NCBI GenBank assembly: GCA_014706385.1
Contig: JACGZH010000003.1
Span: forward strand, 1,877,501-1,941,500
Source: Phaffia rhodozyma
Taxonomy: Eukaryota; Basidiomycota; Tremellomycetes; Cystofilobasidiales; Mrakiaceae
Direction: 5' to 3'
Length of the DNA: 64,000 nucleotides
Shown here: in pieces, positions 51,201 to 60,923 of the stretch
Layout of the letters: the number at the start of each line of letters is the position of its first letter
Position numbering within the stretch: position 1 is the stretch's first letter
Translations under genes and position numbers: made by a program
The notes under the pieces: generated by a model
What the model was told of the DNA's origin: nothing
Seen by the model: only the letters and a program-made list of their open reading frames with translations
Database searches by the model: none

Positions 51201-52489
51201 CCTTCACCTGTGACAGTAATCATTCAGCATGTTGAGGATGATGAGGAAGAAGATATCGGTTCGCCCGTAGGGGATACATCGACTGATTTCGTCAGTACGA
51301 CCCCGTTTCCTTCGCACATCATGGTTTCACCCATCATGCCCTCCCACTCTACCGATCATCATTCCTCGATCCCAGCCTCATTCGAATCACCCCCTTTGCC
51401 GCCCGTCATCAACAACGGTCCAACCCCTCCCGCCTCAACCACTGCCACAGGTGCCACAGCTACAGATGTGGATTCCCATCGGACGCCTCCTCCGTCGACA
51501 TCCAAAGGCGTTGGAATTGCAATGGAAAGCACAAGGAAACCACCAGTAATGGGCTCGTTCTTTCCAACTTCGGCTCCTGTGGGCGGATTGACGAACGTGA
51601 TTATCGATGGGGTGTCTAGAACGGGTGTTCAGACGCCCAGTCCGTTCGAGAGAAGAGGCGGTCGAGGAAGAGGCTCGATCCGAGGTAGAGACAGAGGAAG
51701 AGGAAGAGGTCGGGGTGGATCGACGACAAGTGGAAAGAAGAGGATCAAGCAGGAAGCCAAGGTACGAATGTTTCTTTTTCTCCTCGGTTCTTTCTTTCCT
51801 TCTTCCTGAAACTAACTTCACGATTGTAATCCGTGTTCTATCACTTTCGCTCTCTATCTGATCAGACACACAACCCGTTCTCGCCTGGCCCCACCAAACG
51901 GGCCCGATTTGGTTCAGCCCCTGCGCCTGCCAATAACTCTTCGTCTCTCCGCCGACACCCTTCACTCCGAGAAGAAACTCCTTCTTCACCCGAGCCTGAA
52001 CTCCCTCCTATCAACTTGGAAGATGTCGTTGATTCTTCATTTCTCTATCACTCTACCAATGCCGAGCAACCGATGTCATCCGCGTCTGATCAAGCCCCGA
52101 ACTCACTCCACGACAAGTCGCTTCGAAACTTGTCCAGATGGGATCGGATTCCGATCGGCACGTTCCGTGGTCGGACGTCAGCCGCCGCTTACAAACACCA
52201 GCAAGCCCATGGGAGCTCATCCGCCATGGTCGTCCGTCCTGGGGCAAGTCAAGGATACAACTTTTCGCCTGGAAACGGCTCGATCTTTAGGACCTCAGCA
52301 GCTGGCGAGGTCGGAGTGGGTGGAAGCCACCTGACCGTCCAATCCCAGGGAACGGCGAGGACATTGACGAGCCCGGTCATGTTGCCGTTTGATTCTGTGC
52401 AAAGAGGGGAGAGAAAGTCAAGAAAGCCAGGCGGGAAAAAAAGGTCGAGAAGAGAGACAGGTGATGTTGACGAGTTTGTTCTGGAGTGA
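48273..52489 (+). CDS. Large disordered, probably nuclear protein with RGG-type and acidic regions
   Basis: I do not recognise the family. The start is ATG 48273 (MSSHPYHPNPPGSAQNS). Three exons (48273-50922, 51008-51762, 51866-52489) give about 1,340 residues. The N-terminal third is Pro/Ser-rich and basic, and repeats a short motif: ASRPIPAGPS, YSKPIPTGPK, GSKPIPTGPS. Then come acidic blocks (DEFDDDDEEEASF, ADDEDDDDEEDSEAL, SEDSSDEDDVEALWFEGLSD) alternating with basic stretches. Exon 2 ends in an Arg/Gly tract (GGRGRGSIRGRDRGRGRGRG) followed by GKKRIKQEAK. The last exon has the only segment that looks conserved: INLEDVVDSSFLYHS and SLRNLSRWDRIPIGTFRGRT. It ends in a basic patch, SRKPGGKKRSRRETGDVDEF. 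The composition suggests a chromatin or transcription cofactor; this is inference. Confidence 0.78.
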
Positions 52490-53016
52490 ATATTGCGGCC
52501 AAGCGCGATCTGGCTCTTTAGTTTTTTTTTCCTTCTCCGTCTCTCTTTGTCCCTCGTGTTCTTTTCTTGCTCCTTGTCTTGTGCTGTTCTCTTCTCAATG
52601 GGTTCCTGTTTCGTTTTTCCGGTCAATTCTACTATCAGTCACATCCTTTGATTGTTGTTTCTTCTGCACAAAAATCAAATCTTGTTTTTTCTTCTCTTTC
52701 TTCACAACACATCCTCTTCATACCGCTCTCCTCTCACACCTACATTACTTTATCTTTTTTATGAACATGTATCAAACATACACACCTCGGTTCTCATTTC
52801 GACTCAACTTCTTCCTCGCCCTTCTCCTTCCCTCTTTGTTCTACTTTTCTTGTAAAAGAATCTTGCTCCCTCTAGACTTCTGGTCTTTGTCTCTTGTTCG
52901 TCCTTCTTACAGTCAATTTTTTTGAACCAAAGAGTTATAACATGCATATCACTCAGCCCTATTCGATTTAGCTACTGCTAATCTTCCCCCTTATCAACTT
53001 TTGTCTCTCCCGTCTC
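52490..53016. other. Convergent 3' flanks
   Basis: This 527-bp spacer is pyrimidine-rich on the plus strand almost throughout (52510-52920), downstream of the large disordered protein. The open frames in it are low-complexity Phe/Ser/Leu and not credible genes. Confidence 0.5.
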
Positions 53017-55937
53017 TTACGGATCGTCAGCGGTGTTAGTATGCTGCCTTCGTGATATTTTGAGGAAGCACTCGGTTGGCTTTCGAAGGAACCCTTCGCG
53101 CACAGGAAGCTATCGAGCGAATTTATGGAAGTACAGTCAGGGATCAAGAGTGAAATGACAAAGCAGGATGATCCTGGAGAAGCATCAAGTCGCAATGCGT
53201 AATGAAGGGAGGATACGGACGGTTTGGTTTTTGATAGATGGCTGGAAGTTATACCTCCATGCCAAGGATGAGACGATGAGTAGGAGCTCGGTAGCAGCCA
53301 GACTGTTTCTCCGTGGAAACCAAATAGGGACGTCGACAGGAGTGTTTAAATCCAATATGTAAACTCGTTAACAAGACAAAGCGGATCGGATAGAAGAGAG
53401 AAAGGGTTGGCCATACTTTTTTCCAACGCATCCTCTATTACAAGCAAGCATATAAAGAAGCGCATAAAACAAATCAGTCTATCAGAATCAAGAGACACTC
53501 AGTATTGATCAACCTGTAAAGGAGAGAAACGAACCGAGGACCTGTTGAGAAAGGCATGAAAGCAGAATGCATCGTAGCCTTATCTAACTCGTACCACCTC
53601 TCCGGCCTGTTGTAGTTCACCGATTTACAGATGATCAGACTCTTTATAGCCGCCTTCGGCGTTTATCGGAGCCGGTTAAGCTGACTCACCTAAAGGCCTC
53701 AATATCATCTCCCCATATATCCGGGTCCCGGTGAACAGTATACGTAGGTACACTCAGTACAGTGCCCTGTTTGAAGAACGTTCCGGATACAAACGCCCCT
53801 CCTTCGGGTACTACTCTGGGTAGACCGATTCCGGAGGTACAGTGGATCCGAAGCGCCTCATTAATCACTGCTTCAAGATACGGAAGAGATTTGACCTAAG
53901 AGTACGTGTTGGAGACGTTTGGATAAAATATGAGCTGATGAAGGTGGTAAGACCGGGAGAGAACGAAAGTGATAAGACGAACATCATCATAGGTAGGGAC
54001 CGATGGAGAAGAGGGGTCAAGATTAAAGAGCGCTTCGTCTAACTCCTGCTGGAGTTTCTCAAGGGTCGAAGGGTTAGTGGCTAAGTAGTAAAAGATAGCA
54101 CAAGACGAATTCGAAGTTGTGTCGCTTCCTAAAGAGATTACAAAAAAACAAAGAAGAATCCTAGGCTGTCAGCTCACTAGCGCTTTTGGGGAAAACTTTG
54201 TTCTCTATAGAGACATCTGGACGGACCAGCGATCAACTGAGTCATCGCCTCTGCAATCAACTCTTCTCTTCCCAGCTCGTTTCCGTTCCCGTCCTTTCCT
54301 TTTTGTAAGAGACTTAGCAGATCTCGTGGATCAGAAGAAGGAGGGTTTTCCAATCGATGGGACACCGCCGCTGTAGCAATCTACCGTCGAGTGTAAAATC
54401 GTATGATTCAGTTCGAATCCAACAGACGAGAAAATAGATCATGAATTTGTATGTGGAAGAAAGCTTACGCCGGCGAGATGCTTGACACTTTTAAGGCGTT
54501 GAACAAACCAGGGATGATATGCTGCGTAGGGTCTTGGTACGACGAATGAGCAGAGAAGCACGTAAACCCCGATTACGGATGTATCAGTTATGTGTGCGCA
54601 TCGCAAAGATAAGTCACAACCGAGAGGGTATACCTCATCCAAGGAGTCAGACAGCCAAGTGTGGCTGACACATCTCCCCTTTCGTTCAAGACTCTATTCC
54701 AAAAATCCGAGAGATGTGAGACTGATTTAGTCATCTTGAACAGCGCGCCCTTCTCGGACAAGAATCTCGGCTTCTTGATCGTGACCTACTTGATAGCTTC
54801 GACATATTTTCCCTCCTTTCCTTCTGCTTGATTCTGGGTAGAACTCGGGATAGGCGCGGCGTCCTTCCCAGTCTCAAGCATGCCGAAAGGTCTTCCGAAG
54901 GCGAGTGCGCCAATGATATCGAAAGCTAAGAAGTTGAACCACGGTAGGGTGTCGAACACAGTTTCTGTGTTTTCCAGGTCCGATGAAGGAGAAGAAGGGT
55001 GGTCTAGCAGGGCGTTCCATCGAGTGATCAGCAAGTACAGGGATTCGTGAACATAGGAGGTAAAATCCAGAACGTTTTTCTTTACAAATAAACGGAGGAA
55101 GAGACGCATGATAGAGAGGACAGTGAGCTGGAAAAGTCCCCGAAAGCTAGAAGGAAGCAACACAAGAGGATGGACAATGGATGGCTTACTTGAGAGAAGA
55201 CGTTGGAGATAAGCTTCCTCTTTCTTGTATGTTCTTTCCGATCTCTCGTATTGAAAACACCTCTACGGATAGAAACGAAGGCGTCGTAGAATCTGTGAAG
55301 TTTTTTATTTATCCGTTTAGATGATTTAATCATTTAGAAAGCATGCAGGAGGAAGAGACAAAGATGGGTATGTAGAAAGATGCTCTCAGTCGATAGTTAG
55401 ACGCGATTTAAGTCGAAGCGCAGATCAGAGCTACTTACTCGGATTTAAGAAAACCTGTTCCATGTCCAAGGACTATAGGAATAGCTGCCGGGTCTGCAAT
55501 CGACACATGGTTGGGAGCCAAACGCACGAATTTTCCTGTAGAGCATCACCATACGTTCGGACCAAATAACATTCTGTTGAGAGATGGTGGTTCTTCGTCA
55601 TCGAGAATAGAGAACAGCTGGTGAAAGCGGAAAGAGCCGAACCGTATGTCCGGTGTGCTTCATGAACCTGCAGACTTCTCGTCCCGTTCCAAGCCGACCG
55701 AGCTAACCAAAATGGGCTATATCTTGCGAGAAGTGGGCCAGGAATCGTAGCAACCGATGATTCGGCAGGCCAAAGAACTAAACGGTAGAGCTTTGATGAA
55801 GCCAAAGAAGAGCGCCAAGTTTGATTGTCTGTTTAGTTGCAACACGTGCGGGTTGATTGGTAGAAGAGGCTTACTATCAGAGTGAGAATGAACAGTCCGA
55901 TCGAGAGCGTTGGAAAAGAAAGCTCAAAAACACCCAT
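53017..55937 (-). CDS. Cytochrome P450, CYP53 (benzoate 4-hydroxylase)-like
   Basis: CYP53 enzymes hydroxylate benzoate and related aromatics at the para position, using NADPH-P450 reductase at the ER. The start is ATG 55937-55935; [20 protein letters not shown] is a membrane anchor. Then: [81 protein letters not shown] helix [21 protein letters not shown]-helix [20 protein letters not shown] (ExxR), [40 protein letters not shown], heme loop FSTGPRGCVGKNLAATEL, and a last exon [20 protein letters not shown] ending at TAA 53019-53017. More than ten introns. The heme-cysteine segment is a separate 18-nt exon. CYP53 is favoured by [10 protein letters not shown] and [10 protein letters not shown]; substrate is inference. 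ALG5 is divergent, 357 bp away. Confidence 0.86.
53417..53434 (-). other. 18-nt microexon carrying the P450 heme-ligand cysteine
   Basis: Between tgtaatag and gtatgg, 18 nt encode the end of Arg plus GCVGKN. The upstream exon ends FSTGPR (gttcgt donor, intron 53435-53534) and the downstream exon begins NLAATEL (intron 53303-53416). Joined, they give the invariant heme loop. Being 18 nt, it could be skipped without a frameshift, which would leave a protein without its heme cysteine. Confidence 0.85.
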
Positions 55938-56294
55938 CTTGGCTGTTGATGGGAGTTAGAAATTAACGTCATCACGGTTAGCAAATGCAACCTCTTGTCC
56001 GTCTATCATAACGAGTTAGCAAGGACTGATCTGACATCTTGGAAGAGGACGAAGAGGATGGAGAGAAGGAGAGAACGGAGAGGAAATGATCGAGAGTTCT
56101 ATTGGAAATTGAAACTACAAAAATCCGAATAACACACTACAAACGTTCATAGTATTTTATAATATTCTTCACCATCTGCATCATCAGCTATTCATTCGTC
56201 CTCCCATCACCATCGACCTCTTTTCTTTCCTTTCCCTTCCTGTTTCTCTATCTCTCTTGTTAGACCACCAGGTCAGCAGGGCATACAGGTCATC
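55938..56294. promoter_or_regulatory. Divergent promoter between the P450 gene and ALG5
   Basis: A 357-bp spacer between divergent start codons. The P450 side is purine-rich at 56040-56090 and the ALG5 side pyrimidine-rich at 56190-56260, so both leaders are CT-rich in their own sense. No specific site recognised. Confidence 0.4.
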
Positions 56295-57963
56295 ATGTCA
56301 CCGTCTTTCATGGACCCGATGATCCTTTCGGCCCGTCAGCAATTCTCGGAACTCTCCCCGACAGATACATTTTTCTTTTTCATCTCCCTCCTCTGCCCGC
56401 TCTTCCTGTTTGCGTACGGCTTGCTTCTTTCTCTCTCTCCTTCTTCTCCTGAAATCCTTCCGAACGAACGAAAATATGTTTCCTCCTTGGATCCCAAGAG
56501 CCTGCTGCCTCTGCCCTCGACTCTATCGAGCTCGGGGAGAAACGAACCGCCAAGTTTGGCGCTATCGATCATCGTCCCGGCCTACAACGAGAAACTCAGA
56601 TTGCCTCCGATGCTTCAGGAGGTGCATGACTGGATGACGGATGACGCCCGGACTGTCGAGGAGGTCTATGGATCAGTAGGTGGGACAGGCAAAGATAGGT
56701 TGAAGAACTGGGAGCTTATCGTTGTGGACGATGGGAGCTCAGACGGCACGGATTTGGTCGCACTCGAGATCGGAAGGAAATGGGAACTCAAGGGTTGGAA
56801 GGGATCGGAAAAAAGGGGACTAGGCAGAGGAGAACTAAGAATTATCTCCCTCGAAAACAACAGAGGCAAAGGAGGAGCAGTGAAGCATGTAGGCTACTTC
56901 TCCTTCTGTTTGATTTCTCAGTTTTTGGTATTCATCCAGAGAACTGATATTCAATCATCTCTCCTTCTCGTTCTCGCACAGGGTATCTTACATTCAAGGG
57001 GCGCTCGGGTTCTCTTTGCCGACGCCGATGGCGCATCTACGTTCTCCTCTCTTTCTCTTCTCCAGAATGACCTCGACAAGATTGAGGTTACCCTTTCTCC
57101 ATCACCATCCTCCTCCTCAAATGCCGCCTCGGCTACGGCCACAGCTTCATCGACATCCGATCGATCCGGTGCAACCGTGCGTAAGCGGGGCGCGCCCAAC
57201 AATGTGAACGCCAGGGTTGCTTCACAGAAGGACAGATCATACGGAGTCGCGATCGGGAGCCGAGCTCATCTAGTAGAGACGGACCTAGTTGTCAAGGTTT
57301 GTCTCATGGCCTTTCCTTCCTTCAGCTTTCTATCTGCCTTTCCCTCAGAAGAGCGCGCAATTCTTATGTTGAAAGGGGATTTTTTTTTCATCTGATTAGC
57401 GCTCCTTCGTTCGGAACTGTCTGATGCACGGCTTTCACCTATTTGTCCGTACGCTCGGCGTTCGAAACATCCGAGATACCCAATGCGGGTTCAAACTATT
57501 CACTAGGGACACTGCAGGAATTTTGTTCGAACGGATGCATCTCGAACGATGGAGTTTCGATGTTGAGCTCTTGGTCTTGGCAGACTACTGTCAACTCTGG
57601 GACCCATCCACCATGGTCTGTCTTTCTTTCTTCTCTTTTCTTTCTCAAAATCAACATATCCACATATATGATGCGAGAGGTGTGATCTGACTAAAGTCAT
57701 CGTTTTCTTTGCTTTTTGGGACGTACAACCCACAAAAGAAAACCAAAAAGTTCCCGATCCCGATCAAAGAATCGCCGATCAAGTGGCAAGAGATCCCAGG
57801 GTCAAAGATAAATCTTGCCTGGGATTCATTCTGTATGGCCAGAGATCTGATCATCCTTCGGGTCTACCTTGGTGTCGGTAGATGGGAGATCCCGATTATC
57901 GATCAACCTCGAGACCCAAGAGAGGAGGCGAGAGGTGCTCAGGATTGGGTTAGAGAACAATAG
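56295..57963 (+). CDS. ALG5: Dolichyl-phosphate beta-glucosyltransferase
   Basis: Alg5 makes dolichyl-phosphate glucose from UDP-glucose on the ER membrane, the donor for the last glucoses of the N-glycan precursor. The start is ATG 56295 (MSPSFMDPMILSARQQ). An N-terminal membrane helix (FFFFISLLCPLFLFAYGLLL) is followed by the GT2 fold: LALSIIVPAYNEKLRLPPML, WELIVVDDGSSDGTDLVALE, ELRIISLENNRGKGGAVKHG, ARVLFADADGASTFSSL (DAD motif), SYGVAIGSRAHLVETDLVVK, LGVRNIRDTQCGFKLFTRDT and LERWSFDVELLVLADYC. The last exon reads FPIPIKESPIKWQEIPGSKI and INLAWDSFCMARDLIILRVY, ending at TAG 57961-57963. A Ser/Ala-rich insertion of about 50 residues sits between the DAD motif and SYGVAIGSR, longer than in yeast Alg5. 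Four introns. Confidence 0.94.
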
Positions 57964-58281
57964 AGATAAACGATAGATGAAACAAAGGAAGACAGCTTTC
58001 TTAGCCAGATTGGCGTGTTACACTTTCCTCGATGCGACAGAGAAAAGGAGAACCACATCGTCTCATGTGCCTCAAGATGTAGTATTGACGTATCAAGTCC
58101 AACAGATTGTCACTATAAACGGTGATGTCACAAGGATCAAGTTTTTTGTAGGCGTTTGAACGAAGGGCACAAATGAACGACGAGATGTGCAAAAAAAATT
58201 GTTTGATGCGGCAGCAGAACATGGATAGTCTCTAACAAAAGATTATTACCCGCCCTGATCACCAGGTGATGGATAAACCGA
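57964..58281. other. Convergent 3' flanks of ALG5 and RPL37
   Basis: This 318-bp spacer between two stop codons shows no conserved frame. I infer 3' UTRs. Confidence 0.45.
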
Positions 58282-59157
58282 TTACTCGGCCTTGACCTTC
58301 TTGGTGGCGGAAGTTCCCTCTCGGAAGCCGTTCTTGAATCGTCGAGAGACGTCCTTGAGGTGCTGCATTCGACCGGTACCGGTCTGGAGATGGCATGCAA
58401 AGTGAGCGAAGTAAGAGTTTAGAGAATGAAGACAATCATTAGAATAGGGTTTTTGGAAAGAGAGCAAGGAAGAATGGTCGACGTACGGTCTTTCTCCTCT
58501 TGGCCTTCTCTCCCCAGTTGAAGCTTCGCATCTTGGCGGCAGGGTATCCACACTGGGCACAGGTCCTGTAGTACAAGAGATTGATACCCAGTACGCGAGG
58601 TCAATACTACCTTCTGGACAACTTGATGCAAGCTTTCCATTTCCCAGCTTCCTTCTTTTTCAATTAGATCATAAACTACAAACGCACTTCTTCTGCCTGT
58701 GGAAAGCCCTGTTACCACATCGTCGGCAGATGGTGTGGGTCTTGGTGTGTCGCTTACCGCTGTGAGGCAGGTAGAAGAATTATGAGAGTAGGACAAAGAT
58801 GATGGTCGAATGGATGGAGAGGAACGCGTTTTCGTGTGAAAATTAGACATGGACAGCGAAGGATGACAATTCAAATGGCAAAAGAAATAGAAGAGATCAA
58901 GACAAGGATTAGTCGCAGCTCTCAAATGCTTGGGGGAAAGAAACCAGGTAGAGAAGACCACGTACAAAGAGGAGGTACCCTAAGAGTGTTTACAAGGAGC
59001 CAGGGAGAGAATTAGTCCCACCCTTCCGCTTCCTACTATTACCGCATCATAGGCTGGCAACTTACTTTGGTCTGTTTGAACGCAAACGAGACATTGTCAG
59101 TTTTCGTGTTTCGTCAAAGGATTGGAAGAGTTTGGGTGTCAACAGGCGACTTACCAT
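58282..59157 (-). CDS. RPL37: 60S ribosomal protein L37 (eL37)
   Basis: eL37 is a small zinc-binding protein of the large ribosomal subunit. Splicing gives 91 residues: [80 protein letters not shown] and a short Lys-rich tail, ending at TAA 58284-58282. The zinc knuckle cysteines are 19, 22, 34 and 37 (CxxC pairs). It matches yeast and human eL37 along its whole length. The first eight codons are spread over four exons: ATG alone (59155-59157), a 6-nt exon, a 14-nt exon, and the exon starting at 58759. The upstream spacer is 1.77 kb. Confidence 0.97.
58966..58979 (-). other. RPL37: 14-nt microexon in RPL37
   Basis: Between cactcttag and gtacgt, GGTACCTCCTCTTT encodes GTSS plus two bases of Phe. 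The next exon (from 58759) begins C GGT AAG, completing FGK. Flanking introns are 86 nt (58980-59065) and 206 nt (58760-58965). Confidence 0.92.
59066..59071 (-). other. RPL37: 6-nt microexon (ACCAAA) in RPL37
   Basis: Between ttcaaacag and gtaagt, the six bases ACCAAA encode Thr-Lys, residues 2-3 of the conserved MTKGTSSFGK start found in animal eL37. The upstream exon contributes only ATG, before gtaagt at 59154. Flanking introns are 83 nt (59072-59154) and 86 nt. Confidence 0.9.
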
Positions 59158-60923
59158 CTTGAGGACTGAAGATATTACATCGGGATATGAAGCAACGGTC
59201 AGCTTGCTGATCCATGTATATGTGAGTTGTGCTTCCTTCTGTATCGTCCAGATAGGTTCGTGCTGCTAGTCATCTGTGACCTCTTCCTCTTGAACCCCTT
59301 TCGCGTTCCACTGTCATATATTTGCCCTCTCCAACGGTCTGGACGTATCCCTACTCCCATACTTCCCCTCTCTTGTCCTAACGATATCTAGCAGCACGCG
59401 TTCTCTACCACGACGACAAGCAGGATCAACACAGATATCTACACAGAAAGTCGATACGTACATTAGCTTTCGAGGATGAGGGCTACGGCAACAAAGATTC
59501 GTACGCAAAACGTTTTCGGCAGTTTGTTGGGTAAGAATTTGCCTGGCGACAAAAGTCAGGATGGATTTTGGGTGTAAGCAAAAGTCAGGTTGCTCGACCA
59601 TTTTCTTGTATTTTTCCGCCATTTTGTAGTGTCCATACTACAAATTCTTTGCGACTTTTTCTAGTGATTTATTTAGTTTCTCTTTCCTAATGGACATTAG
59701 TCCTTTTTTTTTCTTTGCCTGTCTGGTTTCTTATCTGATACAAAACACGTGCACGGGGCCAACATGGAGACCATACGCTCAATGTCCCAATGCTTTTCTC
59801 GAGACACACTTGTTTTTTGTTTTTTGTTTTTTTGATGGATGACGTCCCATCCGAGATTCTCTCTGGTCTTCTCAAGTATTGAAAGATCGCTCACGGAGTA
59901 GAAATCTTTGAAGAACACGAAGAGATATGAGGCTTCGCTCTACTCGAGATGGACCTTGTTGCGCGCAGAAATAAAGCTCTGGATACAAATCCTGTAGTTC
60001 ATTTCATTTCATTTCATTTCATTTCATTTCATTTCATTTCGTTTCGTTTCGTTTCGTTTCGGCTCCGGTTTCTTTTGCCTCTATTTTTTCTTTTTCTTTT
60101 TACAAACAAGCAGTTTGAATTGCCCCCGGACTCGCACCCTCCAGTCTACCAATGTGAAAGACTCGCCACGTGGGGATTCATGACAAACTAGTTGACGTGC
60201 AGATCATCAACTTTCGATCACCCCTAGTCTTCCTTCCGCTAATACGTTCTCTCGTTCTTCGAACGCTGCCATCTTTGCATGCTCTCCTCTTCTTTCCTTT
60301 CCTTTCCTTTCGCTCTTTGAAGAATAAACATAGTTTATGACATGTTTTTTTTCTTTCCTTTTCTTTTCTTGCTCTTCCCTGGTTACGAGCGAATCTGAGA
60401 TGAGAAGGGAGAACAGACAATCCATGAGTTATCATCCATTAGCGGAGATAATTAAAGAAAAAAGAGAAACGGACAAGATAGAGATAAACCAAGAAGAAAA
60501 AAAGACAAAGAGGATAAAGAGAAGAAACCGAAAACAACGGAATGACAGATGGGGGACAGGAAGAAAGGCAAGAACAGCTCCGGGCAAGGGAAGAGCATGA
60601 AGGAAGAAAAAGATGGCTGGGCTAGGCAAGTGGATCAAGAAAAAGTATTAGATTTAGAGAACATATCTGGCACGCGAAGAGAAGGAATAGAAGAAATCCC
60701 AGAATAGTGTATGAAAGGGAAGAGAAGAAGAAGAAAAGAAAAAAGACGGTGTATAAAGAGAAAACGAGATTGAAAAAAGTGAAAAGATGAAGAGAAAAAC
60801 TCCAGTTGAGGCCCCCAAAGCGAAGGAAAGAAAAGAACGAACACAAGAAAAAGCATCTTACAACGGTCCAGCCAAGCGAGACCTTAAAAGAGGGGGAAAG
60901 AAGAGAAAAGACAATCGAAGCTC
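59158..60923. other. Long spacer: RPL37 promoter and bZIP 3' flank
   Basis: The 1.77-kb gap lies between two minus-strand genes. It contains an ATTTC/GTTTC microsatellite (60001-60060), E-boxes CACGTG at 59746-59751 and 60167-60172, and a long purine-rich stretch at 60435-60900, which would be the CT-rich 3' region of the bZIP mRNA. A 103-codon minus-strand frame at 59314-59622 (MAEKYKKMVEQPDFCLH...) is the only open frame of ordinary composition; I cannot tell whether it is a gene. Confidence 0.45.
60001..60060 (+). repeat. Pentanucleotide microsatellite (ATTTC)8(GTTTC)4
   Basis: Eight perfect ATTTC units are followed by four GTTTC units with no interruption, so a single base change has spread through the array. 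It lies about 0.85 kb upstream of RPL37. Confidence 0.97.

Noticed and set aside
54409..54420. tRNA B-box-like sequence (GTTCGAATCC)
   Set aside because: It lies in a P450 intron, and no acceptor stem, A box or anticodon arm could be arranged around it.
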